A stretch of DNA of 64,000 nt. It comes from Methanolapillus africanus. GTDB lineage: Archaea; Halobacteriota; Methanosarcinia; Methanosarcinales; Methanosarcinaceae. Location of the stretch: the NCBI RefSeq assembly GCF_032714475.1, contig NZ_JAWDKD010000002.1, forward strand, positions 1 to 64,000, given 5' to 3'. Positions 17,471-26,827 of the stretch are shown here, one piece after another. The notes under the pieces are model-generated. The model had not been told where the DNA came from and made no database searches. It saw only the letters and a program-made list of their open reading frames with translations. Numbering within the stretch: position 1 is the first letter of the stretch; each line of letters starts with the position of its first letter. Both the position numbers and the translations under genes were made by a program.

Positions 17471-18166
17471 TTATTTGCCGATTTTCTTCGCCAAAATCCG
17501 TCTCAAATAATCGGATGAGCCGGCCGCTTTGTCGGAAATGTTGGTCAGCGATTTCGCCAAGTGGGACAAATGGTAAACGCCGGCGCCGCCGATTTCTGAT
17601 TCGTACTTGAAAACCTCGCGCAGAAGTTTCGTTTCGCAGACGTCGGTCTCGTGTTCCAATTCCTCAACGGACGGAATCATATTGATGACTTTTAGAACTT
17701 CCGTTTTGTTGTAAGACGTCGTATCCAATTTACTCAAGCCGCAGATGACGCTTTCATAGGCTTTGATGCACTCCACTGTCTTTTCCATCAATTTTTTGAA
17801 GCCGTCTTTCACCGGGTCCGGCAAATCGGCGCCCCGGCGCAGCGACATCCAATTGGCGGCGTCTTGCGCGTTGTTGGCAATCGAATCCTGAGATTTGAGG
17901 AAATTGAGCAGCGCCGCCGTATCCAATTGGATGACGACCGACGACGGAAGCTCCGTTCTGAATTTCTGCTTGATCTTGTCGGCGTCGTGTTCCAAATGAT
18001 CGACTTTCAAACACAGCCGCTCAGCTTCAGCGTCATTCCCAACCAAATAAGCGTCCATCATTTCAGAAAGCGCTTCAACAGACTCGATTCCTTTTAACGC
18101 ATGGTCCACCAGCGGCACCAACGGCGAATCGACAAAAATATCCAAAACCGAACGCATAAAAGGCAT
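17471..18166 (-). CDS. DUF47 / PhoU-like protein
   Basis: 231 residues, all-helical, of the TIGR00153/DUF47 family: VDHLEHDADKIKQKF and ELEHETDVCETKL are the two ExxxD metal-binding repeats typical of PhoU folds. It is cytoplasmic and thought to regulate or gate the Pit phosphate permease, whose gene lies directly upstream on the same strand. GAGGGTGGTC precedes the ATG at 18166. A 236-base T-rich spacer separates the two genes, so they may have independent promoters. Confidence 0.85.
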   Translation of the reverse strand: MPFMRSVLDIFVDSPLVPLVDHALKGIESVEALSEMMDAYLVGNDAEAERLCLKVDHLEHDADKIKQKFRTELPSSVVIQLDTAALLNFLKSQDSIANNAQDAANWMSLRRGADLPDPVKDGFKKLMEKTVECIKAYESVICGLSKLDTTSYNKTEVLKVINMIPSVEELEHETDVCETKLLREVFKYESEIGGAGVYHLSHLAKSLTNISDKAAGSSDYLRRILAKKIGK

Positions 18167-18402
18167 TATTGACCACCCTCATTTTTTATTTACAAATATT
18201 ACTTTCACTTTAATTTTGAATAAATTAATAATTAAAATTTAAAGATATTGCCTAATAGGCTTCTCTCCTTATTATCTTTTTTGAAATATGAAAAGAAGAG
18301 AACGCAGAAAAAGTGGAAAAAAGAAATCTGAAAAGGAAAAAAGAGAAAAAAAAGGAAAGAAAAAAGAAATCAAAAAAAAGAAAAGAAAAATGAAAGGCCT
18401 CT

Positions 18403-19434
18403 TCACAAGAAGAAGATAGCCAAAACATAGAAAATGATACCGGACGTAATGGCCGAAACCGGGACGGTGACGATCCAAGACAAGCCGATATTTTTGAGCA
18501 CTTTTAAATTGATTCCGGAAAGACCGCCGGCCAAACCGACGCCGATGACCGCGCCGACCAAAATGTGCGTGGTTGAAATCGGAAGTCCGATATAACTGTG
18601 CCCCAAAACAACAGCGGCCGTTGCAAACTGGGCGGAAAAGCCACGCGTTGGCGTCAATTCCGTAATTTTGCTGCCGACCGTATCAATGACTTTGTAACCC
18701 CAGGTGGCGAGACCGGTCACGATGCCGAGACCGCCGAGAAGCAAAAGCGCCGTCTGCAAGTCAAAAGAATATGGACCGTACATATTGAAAACAGCGTAAA
18801 GCGGACCGATCGCGTTGGCCACGTCGTTGGAACCGTGGGAAAACGCGACGAAACAAGCGGTAATCACCTGAAGCAGAATGAATTTTTTCTCAATCCGCGG
18901 AACCTCTTCCGTTTTTTTCAGGAACAATTTCCGGACGGCATAGAAAATGATGTAAGCGAGAACAGCGCCGAGGAGCGGCGATAAAAGCCAGCTGCCGACG
19001 ATACCAACCATAACCATCCAATGAATGTCGGAAAAAGAAATGATGCCGTAAACAGCGCAAACCAAACCGAATCCTAAAACAGATCCGACAATCGAATGCG
19101 TGGTCGAAACCGGTAAATTATAAAGCGTTGCAATCGTAATCCAAAACCCGGCCGCCAGAATCGCACCAAGCATGCCGACGGCGACGATATCGGGACTGAT
19201 GGCAATGATGGAATCCAACGGAACAATGCCTTTGGCAATCGTGTCGGTGACGCTGCCGCCGAACAACAAGGCGCCGGTCAATTCAAAAAAGGAAGCGATA
19301 ATAATCACTTGTTTAATCGTCAGCGCTTTTGACCCGACGGACGTCCCCATCGCATTGGCCAAATCGTTGGCGCCGATGTTCCACGCCATGTAAAAACCCG
19401 CCAGAGCGAGAGCAATACCTAATACTAAATCCAT
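18403..19434 (-). CDS. pit: Inorganic phosphate permease, Pit family
   Basis: 343 residues with about ten membrane helices. The Pit signature appears twice as the inverted repeat of the fold: WNIGANDLANAMGTSVGS near 19 and FSHGSNDVANAIGPLYAVF near 208. It imports phosphate (metal-phosphate complex) with protons or sodium. The last helix ends only a few residues before the stop. The DUF47 partner follows downstream, a standard pairing. Confidence 0.9.
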   Translation of the reverse strand: MDLVLGIALALAGFYMAWNIGANDLANAMGTSVGSKALTIKQVIIIASFFELTGALLFGGSVTDTIAKGIVPLDSIIAISPDIVAVGMLGAILAAGFWITIATLYNLPVSTTHSIVGSVLGFGLVCAVYGIISFSDIHWMVMVGIVGSWLLSPLLGAVLAYIIFYAVRKLFLKKTEEVPRIEKKFILLQVITACFVAFSHGSNDVANAIGPLYAVFNMYGPYSFDLQTALLLLGGLGIVTGLATWGYKVIDTVGSKITELTPTRGFSAQFATAAVVLGHSYIGLPISTTHILVGAVIGVGLAGGLSGINLKVLKNIGLSWIVTVPVSAITSGIIFYVLAIFFL

Positions 19435-19689
19435 AAATTAACCCAACCGAATCAAAATAACAACAAATGTTCACGAAAATATATGTAAAATACAATCGAA
19501 TAACCCTAATTATTTGAAGTTTGGATTATTGTTGGGATTGGTTATAAAACTTATTTCTATAAAATATATAGACTATATATTTCAAAGATTCCGAATCATG
19601 AACCATTAAAAACAAAAAAAGAATCAAAAAGAAGGTATAAATGAAAAGGAATGCATAACAAGTTCAAAAATAGAATATAATAAATCATA

Positions 19690-20238
19690 ATGACAAATCA
19701 AATAAATTCATGGAAAAGAGTTGAAACCATGTCTCCGTCAAACATTATTTTAATCGGCATGCCCGGCGCCGGCAAAAGCACGACCGGCGTTCTGCTCGCC
19801 AAAACCCTCTGCATGTCCTTTTCGGACACCGACCTGCTCATTCAGGAAAAAACGGGCACCCCCCTTCAGGATTTGGTCGACAAATACGGATTTGACGGTT
19901 TTACAAAAATCGAAGAAGAAATCATCTCAGAGATTTCGCCGAAAAACACAATCATTTCCACCGGCGGCAGCGTCATTTACAGCGAAAAAGCCATGAAACA
20001 CCTTCAAAGCCTCGGCACAATCGTTTACCTCAACGTCTCTTTCCCCGAAATCATGCGCCGCATTCAAAATATTTCCACCCGCGGCATCGCCCTTCACGAC
20101 GGACAAAGCCTGGAAGATTTATACGAAGAACGCCGCCCGCTTTATGAAAAATATGCAGACATCACCGTTGACGGCGACAAAAAAACAGTGGAAGAAATGG
20201 TGACGGAAATCGCTGAAAAAATGAGAAATAGAAAATAA
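19690..20238 (+). CDS. Shikimate-kinase-like (AroK-type) P-loop kinase
   Basis: 182 residues. Walker A GMPGAGKST, substrate-binding DTDLLIQEKTG, TGGSV and the lid segment RGIALHDGQSLEDLYEERRPLYEKYAD follow bacterial AroK. Archaea normally make shikimate phosphate with an unrelated GHMP-type kinase, so this may be a second, transferred enzyme or a kinase for another substrate. The expected Arg-rich lid (RPLL) is RGIAL, a departure worth noting. The ATG at 19690 has no ribosome site (possibly leaderless; gtataaat lies 55 bases upstream); ATG at 19732 is an alternative that keeps the whole fold. Confidence 0.75.
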   Translation: MTNQINSWKRVETMSPSNIILIGMPGAGKSTTGVLLAKTLCMSFSDTDLLIQEKTGTPLQDLVDKYGFDGFTKIEEEIISEISPKNTIISTGGSVIYSEKAMKHLQSLGTIVYLNVSFPEIMRRIQNISTRGIALHDGQSLEDLYEERRPLYEKYADITVDGDKKTVEEMVTEIAEKMRNRK

Positions 20239-20282
20239 TAATAGGCACAACCCTTTCTTTTTTTCGCAGCGGCCAAAACTCA

Positions 20283-20310
20283 TCGCCATAACGCGCGCGG
20301 CGCCGGCGCA
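20283..20310 (+). repeat. GC-rich 3'-end motif, copy 6
   Basis: TCGCCATAACGCGCGCGGCG then CCGGCGCAATT, lying between the convergent AroK-like and CcdA genes. It is oriented as if belonging to the minus-strand CcdA gene, with the 90-bp module between. Confidence 0.7.
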
Positions 20311-20325
20311 ATTAAAAAAATAAAA

Positions 20326-20417
20326 CGGCAGAGCGGCGCAGCCGCAATTCGCGAAGCGAACTTTTGGAAACAGTCTCCCACCGCCCTTGAAAATTTGCGA
20401 CCGAAGGGAACAAATTT
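20326..20417 (-). repeat. About 90-bp structured module (variant copy 1)
   Basis: Contains ATTCGCGAAGCGAACT, GGAAACAGTCTCCCACCGCC and a terminal hairpin AAATTTG / CAAATTT enclosing CGACCGAAGGGAA. It touches the stop codon of the CcdA gene. Related to the copies at 28186, 39587 and 39736 but with the end hairpin exchanged. Confidence 0.65.
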
Positions 20418-21779
20418 TTAATAGAACATCACCCAGAGTCCCAAAAGAATCGACACGACGCCGCTCAGCGCCCGAATCTCTTTTTTGTATTTCCGAATCA
20501 GTTTGGTGAGCGCGTATCCGCCCAAGAATCCGACAATTAGCAGCGGTGTGATAACGCCGAGACAGAAAATGAGCAGCATGCCGAGATCCGAAACGGAAAC
20601 CGCAAATCCAATCTCCGTACCGGTTTCAATTGTTTTGTCGATCAGAACCAGCAAGAACGGGAACGTGCACGGCACCTTGACGAACGAAAACAGAATGCCG
20701 AGAACAAAAAGTCCGGGATAAGACGTCACATATTTTCGGGAAACATTTTTGTATTTCTCATCCCAGGACGCCGGCAGCGAAAAGAGGCCGACCAAGTGCA
20801 GACCGATGACGATGACGATAATTCCGACTAAAACGGAAATCAGATCCGCGCCGGAAACGGAATAGCCGAACAGTGTGAAAATGGTACCGGAAAGCGATTT
20901 TTCAAAGATGATAAAGACCATGCCCAGAACCAAATAACTGATAATGAGACCGGCGGCAAAAACCAAAACCCGGAGAATACTTTCTTTGGCGTCCAAAAAT
21001 CCGAACGACAACGTTTCATCTTCATCCGCCTCTGCGTTTGAGCGGCTCAGCTCGTCTTCGAGATCAGATTTCGAAGCGGCGGCGACATTTCGTTTATTCT
21101 TTTCTTCTTGAACCGATTTTCCATCCGCGTTGGCCGTATACACGAAAATAAATCCGAGCATCGCCATCAGACAAGTGGACAATCCCGCAAAGAAGCCGAG
21201 AACGTAAGCAAATATTTTCGGGGACCCGGCGACAAAATTGTTAAACCAAACGGCGGCGTCTCCAAAGACGGACAGGAACGGGAAAATCGTCAAAATATCA
21301 GCAGAACCTTCCGGAACACCGGAGGAACTGTCCGATGCAGAATAATCAGGAACGACTTCACCGTTGATAACTTTGAGAATATAATCTTCTAAATAACCAT
21401 CTTGTATTTTGTTATGCTCAAACCGCTCGTTTCCGATATACGCCACCGGAACATACGGATAGCCTTTTTCTTTGAGAAGATCGTAATTTTTCGGGCGGTC
21501 CACATTGTATTTGACCAGCGTTACATTATATTTTTCCGCTAAACCTTCAATAATCGGCGTTGTTTCTTTGCAAGTACCGCAGCTCGGCTGGTAAAAATAT
21601 TCAATGACAATTTTCTGTCCCGACGCGTCTGTTGCAGCCAATGCTGTATTGAGCGCAATCGGTGACAAGAAAACGGCAAAGACCATCATCAATAAAAGCC
21701 CAAAAATGAAAACGGAAGAGAGTATTTTTTTGGATTTGGACAAAGAATAGAAGAATGATATAAAATTAGAGGATGACAT
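20418..21779 (-). CDS. Thioredoxin-CcdA fusion membrane protein
   Basis: 453 residues from the ATG at 21779. A hydrophobic signal/anchor segment (about 20-45) precedes an extracellular thioredoxin-fold domain with PSCGTCK at about 65. This is joined to a CcdA/DsbD-type membrane domain of six or more helices, with redox Cys in GFFAGLSTCLMAMLG and VKVPCTFPFLLVL. It would carry electrons from the cytoplasm to surface disulfides. An acidic cytoplasmic loop (about 220-250) links helices. The frame stays open 87 codons upstream, but that stretch is 12-bp repeats and a GC-rich motif, so the long start is rejected. No ribosome site is visible. Confidence 0.85.
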   Translation of the reverse strand: MSSSNFISFFYSLSKSKKILSSVFIFGLLLMMVFAVFLSPIALNTALAATDASGQKIVIEYFYQPSCGTCKETTPIIEGLAEKYNVTLVKYNVDRPKNYDLLKEKGYPYVPVAYIGNERFEHNKIQDGYLEDYILKVINGEVVPDYSASDSSSGVPEGSADILTIFPFLSVFGDAAVWFNNFVAGSPKIFAYVLGFFAGLSTCLMAMLGFIFVYTANADGKSVQEEKNKRNVAAASKSDLEDELSRSNAEADEDETLSFGFLDAKESILRVLVFAAGLIISYLVLGMVFIIFEKSLSGTIFTLFGYSVSGADLISVLVGIIVIVIGLHLVGLFSLPASWDEKYKNVSRKYVTSYPGLFVLGILFSFVKVPCTFPFLLVLIDKTIETGTEIGFAVSVSDLGMLLIFCLGVITPLLIVGFLGGYALTKLIRKYKKEIRALSGVVSILLGLWVMFY

Positions 21780-21852
21780 AAAAACGAACAATGTTTTGTT
21801 TTCATTTAAATCTTTGGAAACCGAATGCTTTTTTTTCGAATCTTCAAAGCCC

Positions 21853-21890
21853 ATCGCCATAACGCGCGCGCAAGCTGCTGCATGATAAAA
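21853..21890 (+). repeat. GC-rich 3'-end motif, copy 7
   Basis: ATCGCCATAACGCGCGCGCA then AGCTGCTGCATG. On the minus strand it lies downstream of the thermosome gene after a long U-rich tract, in the usual orientation, and also just upstream of the CcdA gene. Confidence 0.75.
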
Positions 21891-21922
21891 AACAAAAAGA
21901 AAATGCAAAACAAAAGAGAAAA

Positions 21923-22018
21923 ATGAAATAAAAAATGAAATAAAAAATGAAATAAAAAATGAAATAAAAAATGAAATAAAAAATGAAATAAAAAATGAAA
22001 TAAAAAATGAAATAAAAA
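21923..22018 (+). repeat. 12-bp tandem repeat, eight units
   Basis: ATGAAATAAAAA repeated eight times without interruption. In the thermosome transcript this would be eight UUUUUAUUUCAU units in the 3' UTR, a series of U-runs that could act as stacked terminators. Likely to vary in copy number among strains. Confidence 0.95.
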
Positions 22019-22051
22019 AAAGGAAAGAAAGAATTGACAAATTGTCAATTC

Positions 22052-23707
22052 TCAGCGGCGGTCGTCCATTTTCGGCGGCGCTTTGCCGCTGTAGGAGGTC
22101 GCCATGTGTTCCGGTTTGACGTCCGGCATTTCGCGCGTGTATTTGGCGCGTAAAACGTCGTCGATCCGAAGAATCATGACGGAAGCTTCCGTCGCAGACT
22201 TAATGGTGTTCAATTTAACACGGAGCGGGTCGATGACGCCTTCTTTTTCCATGTCCACCACTTTTCCGGTGAAAACGTTGACGCCGGCGTTTTTGTCTTT
22301 GGTGTGGGCGGCGCGAAGCGCAATCGTGAGGTCGATGACGTCAAGACCGCCGTTTTTAATAATCGTCTTCGGGAGTTCTTCAATCGCGTCGGCGTAAGCG
22401 GCCACGACGCGCTGCTCGTATCCGCCAATCGTCGGCGCGTAAGCGCGAAGCGCCAGCGCGACTTCCATTTCGGAAGCGCCGCCGCCGGCCACGACTTTGC
22501 CGTCTTCGATGATGGATTTGACAACCCACAGAGCGTCGTTGATGCAGGTGCTGACGCTGTCGGCGTGCTGGAGCGTTTCGCCGCGAACGATGATTGTCGC
22601 TACTTTAGAGTTTTTGGCGTCCCGGATAAATGTTTTTCCGACGCCGTTTTTAACTTCCTGCTCCATGAGTTTGGCTTCGCCCAAATCTTCGCTTGAGATT
22701 TCACGAACGTTTTTGATAATTTTCGCGCCGGTAGCATAAGAAACATGTTCGGCGTCTTTTTCTTCAATCGGGCGGGACACATAAATGCCGCGCTTGTCGA
22801 AATATTCCAAAACGACCGGTTTGACCATTTTGGTGGAGAAAATGACATTCGCACCGGTGTCGGCAATTTGTTTGGCGACGTCCAGCATATTTTGGATTTC
22901 ATTTTCCAAGATGCGGTTGCGCTCTTCCGGCGAGCCCACAACCATTTTTGATTTGGCTTTGGTCTTGTGAACTTCAATTTCAGCGTTCAAGACCGCGATC
23001 TTCGGATTTTCAATGCGGCTGGGCGCATTCTTGTTCAAAGAGTTGGTGGACAGCGCAATGCCTTCAAGAACTTCGGTTTCTTCCATCCGGCGGTTGAGCT
23101 CGACGATTTCGAGAACGTCGCTTCTCACATTAACGAATCCGCGCTTTTCAACGATTTCGGCAGCCTTCACACAGACTTCGGCAAGGTGTTCTTTGTGAAC
23201 GTCAGGCGCCTTTCCGGTAATGGACGTCATGGCGGCCTTTTTCAAGATTTCACGGCCGGCCGGTGTTCCGACTTTGACGTCAGTCGCGCGGTCATTTAAA
23301 ACTTCAAGCGCTTTTTCTTCGGCAATTTTGAATCCTTTAATAATCACAGTCGGGTGGAATCCCTTTTTAATCATTTTTTCGGCTTTGTCGAGAAGCGCTG
23401 CCGAGAAAATCACCGAGCTGGTGGTTCCGTCGCCGGCGGTGCTTTCAAGCGTCTTAGAGACTTCGACGATCATTTTAGCGGCCGGGTGCTCAATGCCGAT
23501 GTCTTTTAAAATTGTGACGCCGTCGTTGGTCATGCTGACAACGCCGAGTTTGTTGATCAGCATTTTGTCCATGCCTTTGGGACCGAGCGTGCTTTGAACC
23601 AAACTGGCGACGGTTTTCGCCGCCGTGATGTTCATAAAAATCGCTTCTGTGCCTTTCGTTCTCTCTTTACCGGGGTCTAAAACAATAATCGGGCCTGTTT
23701 TTGCCAT
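22052..23707 (-). CDS. ths: Thermosome subunit (group II chaperonin)
   Basis: 551 residues, full length. Chaperonin signatures: QSTLGPKGMDKMLI near 40, NDGVTILKDI near 60, STAGDGTTSSVIF near 90 (ATPase Asp), and VAGGGASEMEVALALR near 410. It forms the double-ring ATP-driven folding chamber in the cytoplasm. Unlike many homologues it has no Gly-Met-rich C-terminal tail, ending in GKAPPKMDDRR. A strong AGGAGAT ribosome site lies before the ATG. Its 3' UTR carries the 12-bp tandem repeat. Confidence 0.97.
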   Translation of the reverse strand: MAKTGPIIVLDPGKERTKGTEAIFMNITAAKTVASLVQSTLGPKGMDKMLINKLGVVSMTNDGVTILKDIGIEHPAAKMIVEVSKTLESTAGDGTTSSVIFSAALLDKAEKMIKKGFHPTVIIKGFKIAEEKALEVLNDRATDVKVGTPAGREILKKAAMTSITGKAPDVHKEHLAEVCVKAAEIVEKRGFVNVRSDVLEIVELNRRMEETEVLEGIALSTNSLNKNAPSRIENPKIAVLNAEIEVHKTKAKSKMVVGSPEERNRILENEIQNMLDVAKQIADTGANVIFSTKMVKPVVLEYFDKRGIYVSRPIEEKDAEHVSYATGAKIIKNVREISSEDLGEAKLMEQEVKNGVGKTFIRDAKNSKVATIIVRGETLQHADSVSTCINDALWVVKSIIEDGKVVAGGGASEMEVALALRAYAPTIGGYEQRVVAAYADAIEELPKTIIKNGGLDVIDLTIALRAAHTKDKNAGVNVFTGKVVDMEKEGVIDPLRVKLNTIKSATEASVMILRIDDVLRAKYTREMPDVKPEHMATSYSGKAPPKMDDRR

Positions 23708-24000
23708 AAAATAATCTCCTGATTTTTGAGTGATAGAATAATAAAACTTGAATAATAAGTCATTGTCAACGTTCTTCTAAAACTGTTTTGAGAAGAAAAA
23801 TCGATAAAATATAACAAATAACTGATTAAAGTTCTATAAAAAACCGTCGGTCTGTAACAGATAAGGAAATAGGCGGCAGCATGCAAAAATGAAAAGATTC
23901 AACAACAGAATCAAGCCGGAAACAACATAATAGCTGATACTGAACCGAAATTACACTGAAAACAACATTGAAAACAACCGGAAAACAACATATTTATCGA

Positions 24001-24323
24001 GTCGAGCAAACAGCCCCGCAAAATCAGACGCTTTGCGTCTGTATTTTGCGGAATTTCGTATTCAAGATACATTTTAATTTACAAATACGGATTACACATT
24101 CAGTTTTATTGTTCCGATTTGTACCTTCTGTTTTCTATTTTTAGTTCAGATTGCACCTTCAGTTCACTATTTTTAAATTTTAGATTGCACCTACTGTTTC
24201 TAACAATACAGTTGTTTCTTGGTCCGGTTTTGCATCTTTTGTTCCATACTCCAATCCAACTCATCGAAATCCGAGAAAATCAAACGCAAAGCGTTTGATT
24301 TTTCGGGATGGTTTGTTTGACAT
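24001..24323. repeat. Composite intergenic element E3 (both ends present)
   Basis: Left end: GTCGAGCAAACAGCC followed by hairpin 24016-24051 (CCGCAAAATCAGACGC / GCGTCTGTATTTTGCGG). Interior: 34-bp-type units around 24110-24200 and a 44-bp-type segment. Right end: hairpin 24271-24306 (CCGAGAAAATCAAACGC / GCGTTTGATTTTTCGGG) then ATGGTTTGTTTGACA. The ends are inverted relative to each other, so the 323-bp unit looks like a small non-autonomous transposon without a gene. The gap 23708-24000 shows the thermosome promoter region and nothing else identified. Confidence 0.75.
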
Positions 24324-24367
24324 TTGAAATAAGTGCCCCATCAGTTTTTAAAGACTCAAAAAGAAAA

Positions 24368-24404
24368 AGTGTCGCCGTAACGCGCGCGCAGGCTACCCGC
24401 CAAA
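24368..24404 (+). repeat. GC-rich 3'-end motif, copy 8
   Basis: GTGTCGCCGTAACGCGCGCG then CAGGCTACCCGCC and A-runs. On the minus strand it follows the DHH gene after a U-rich tract, in the usual orientation. Confidence 0.8.
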
Positions 24405-24474
24405 AAAAGAAAAAAACAAAAACAGAAGAAAATAAAAAACAAAAATAAAAAAAGAAACGAATTGAAACGAAAGA

Positions 24475-26637
24475 TTATTCCGTTTCCACATCCGCTTCGC
24501 CTAATTTTTCAATCAATCTGGAAATCACGACGTCAGCCGCGCCTTCCACGAACTTAATGCTGCCGACCACCAAGTGGCCGCCGCCGTTCACGCCGGAGCC
24601 GACCAATTCTTCACGAAGCTCGCGCACGATTTGCGGAATGTTCATGAGCACTTTTTTGGACCGGATCACGGCAAAATCGGGACCGAGTCCAAGCGTGATG
24701 ACCGGCTGTCCGGGGTAACGGACGTTGCACATGATATCGTGGATTTCGCCGGACGTTTTTCCCGGCGGCGGGAACGTGAATTTGTGGGCGAACTGTTCCA
24801 CGTCGATTGTGTTCAAAATGGCGCCGCTCTTGAGCGTCGTCGTTTTGACGTTCGGGAGCGACACATCCAACTGATCTTTAATCATGCCGTTGGCTTGCTC
24901 GCAAAGCATTTTGACCAATTTGAGGTGTGTTTCATGGTCGCGCATATCTAAAATATCTTCGATAATTCCGACACCGCTGCCGAATTTCAGCCAATATTGT
25001 TCGTAATCCAATGCCATCGCCATTTCTTTGAGATGCTCCGGCGTGTATTTTCCGAGAACCAAATCCACATATTGTTCAAATTCAGGCGCTGCGGAACGGT
25101 CGCCGGTTCCGGCCACGGCGGCCAGATGGACAATCTGGTCCGAGACGTCCGGATTGATCATGCGGGCGACTTCCGTACAGAGCATGCCGGCCGTGAGTCC
25201 GAAATCGCCGCCGACCTTGTACGGGTTGACGTGGGCGAGTAAGTATTCGTCCGCCGCGTCGTCCGGGTGATGGTGGTCGATGACGACAATGTCCATGCCG
25301 TACACTTGCGTGTGTTTGTACGCCGGAATATCTTCTTCGGTGGAACCGTTGTCCACCATGACGACCATCGGCATCGGCTGACCGAATCGGATTTCATCTT
25401 CGACGGCATAAGAAACGTCTTTGACGACGTCCATTAATTCGTAAAACGGCGCCTTGGACGGCGAGCGTTTATAAGCCCGGTATTCGGCGTCGGAGCCGCC
25501 GGTTTCGCGGATCAGCGGCAAAATCGCTTTTTCAATCGCAATCGCGGAAGTAATACCATCAGCGTCGGCATGGTGCCGAAGAATAATCGGCCGGGACCGG
25601 AGAATCGCTTTTCGGATTTCCTTGGCCGCTTGAAGCATCGTGGGGCGGAGTTTTTCGAGAACCGGACTGTCCACCAAAAAGGAAACGTCATGCGGCTCGG
25701 CTCTAATGTCGATGGCTTTTTCCACGCGGTCCAAAAGAGAAGCCGTTTCATCTTCGGAAAGCTGTTTGAGACTCATCAGTTCGATCTGAATCGCATTGTC
25801 GCGCAAATTCACTTCACCGACAGCAGCCACTGCCATTCCGTTCAGAATATCAACATAAGAACGTTTGCCGGCGCTTTCAAACCCGGCGCACGGAACCTGA
25901 CCGCTTTCGTCGGCGATCGTGAAAATCGTGGGACCGCCGGTTTGCTTGATTTGCAGAACTTCGCCGAGCATCTTAACGGTTTTGCCGTTGTCCTTGGCAG
26001 TCAAATCACCGATCAGCGTCACCGGAATTTCTTTTTCCACCGTCACCGTTTGGAAATTCGACGGTTTTTTGGGCACCAAATCGAGTTTGGTATCGCGGCC
26101 TTGGCGGCTGATGTTTTTCAACTGAATGATGATTTCATCGCCCTTTTGAAGGTTGGCGTGCGGCGCTTCAAAGTTTTTCTCATGCATGAGCCCTTTGATG
26201 CTGTCGTTGAGTTTGATAAAAGCGCCGAGACCGGCGACCATACCGTCGACGCAGCCTTTGTAAAGCTTTCCGCTTTCCAAATCGTCATAATCGCAAGAAT
26301 TATCCAAAACAAAAACAACCGACGATGACAAGCAAGCGTTGCAGATTTCTTCACCGTTCGTGTTCAAATACGGAATGGAGCGTCCGCAGCGGGTACAGTT
26401 GTAGGTTTCCCCTTTTCCGCGGCAATCCTCGCATTTTTGTTTCTTTTCATACATTCCGGAGCCGCCGCACGTATCGCACGCGCCGTTGACAAAGGAACTT
26501 AAATTTTTTTCGGAGAGGTCCATCAAATTGATGGATTTGGATTTCCCGGCCGACACGGTGCCGCTGCACTTCGGACAGGGACCGGACTCCAGAATCAGGA
26601 ATCCTTCACCTCTGCATTTAGAACATTTTTCACTCAT
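24475..26637 (-). CDS. DHH-family phosphoesterase with zinc fingers and OB folds
   Basis: 720 residues from the ATG at 26637, which has AAGAGAG before it (an in-frame ATG lies at 26661). Order: DnaJ-like zinc-finger region with CxxC pairs (CSKCRGEG, CPKCSG, CDTCGGSG, CEDCRGKG, CTRCG), an S1 RNA-binding domain (about 115-170), an OB fold (about 195-300), and a RecJ-like DHH domain with ILRHHADADGITSA, MVDNGSTEED and VIDHHHPDD motifs. The DHHA1 end has GSGVNGGGHLVVGS. Methanogens have this protein in place of bacterial RecJ; nuclease or oligonucleotidase activity is expected, acting in replication or repair, but exact substrates are uncertain. Confidence 0.85.
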   Translation of the reverse strand: MSEKCSKCRGEGFLILESGPCPKCSGTVSAGKSKSINLMDLSEKNLSSFVNGACDTCGGSGMYEKKQKCEDCRGKGETYNCTRCGRSIPYLNTNGEEICNACLSSSVVFVLDNSCDYDDLESGKLYKGCVDGMVAGLGAFIKLNDSIKGLMHEKNFEAPHANLQKGDEIIIQLKNISRQGRDTKLDLVPKKPSNFQTVTVEKEIPVTLIGDLTAKDNGKTVKMLGEVLQIKQTGGPTIFTIADESGQVPCAGFESAGKRSYVDILNGMAVAAVGEVNLRDNAIQIELMSLKQLSEDETASLLDRVEKAIDIRAEPHDVSFLVDSPVLEKLRPTMLQAAKEIRKAILRSRPIILRHHADADGITSAIAIEKAILPLIRETGGSDAEYRAYKRSPSKAPFYELMDVVKDVSYAVEDEIRFGQPMPMVVMVDNGSTEEDIPAYKHTQVYGMDIVVIDHHHPDDAADEYLLAHVNPYKVGGDFGLTAGMLCTEVARMINPDVSDQIVHLAAVAGTGDRSAAPEFEQYVDLVLGKYTPEHLKEMAMALDYEQYWLKFGSGVGIIEDILDMRDHETHLKLVKMLCEQANGMIKDQLDVSLPNVKTTTLKSGAILNTIDVEQFAHKFTFPPPGKTSGEIHDIMCNVRYPGQPVITLGLGPDFAVIRSKKVLMNIPQIVRELREELVGSGVNGGGHLVVGSIKFVEGAADVVISRLIEKLGEADVETE

Positions 26638-26827
26638 AATTACTCTCTTTGGAGTAAACAAATCTTAGAATATAAACCATTGCAAAAAAAGAAAACAAAA
26701 ATAAATTTTTTCAAAACTTTTAAATTTGACAAAATTCATTGATGATTGATGTTTAAATAAAACGGATGGAAAAGAAAACGAAATGTGTCGGCAAAATAAT
26801 CCGCTGCCCACATCAGGAGGAAAAAAT

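Noticed and set aside
21780..22040. N-terminal extension of the CcdA protein
   Set aside because: The extra residues come from the 12-bp tandem repeat (ISFF repeats) and the GC-rich motif, which are intergenic.
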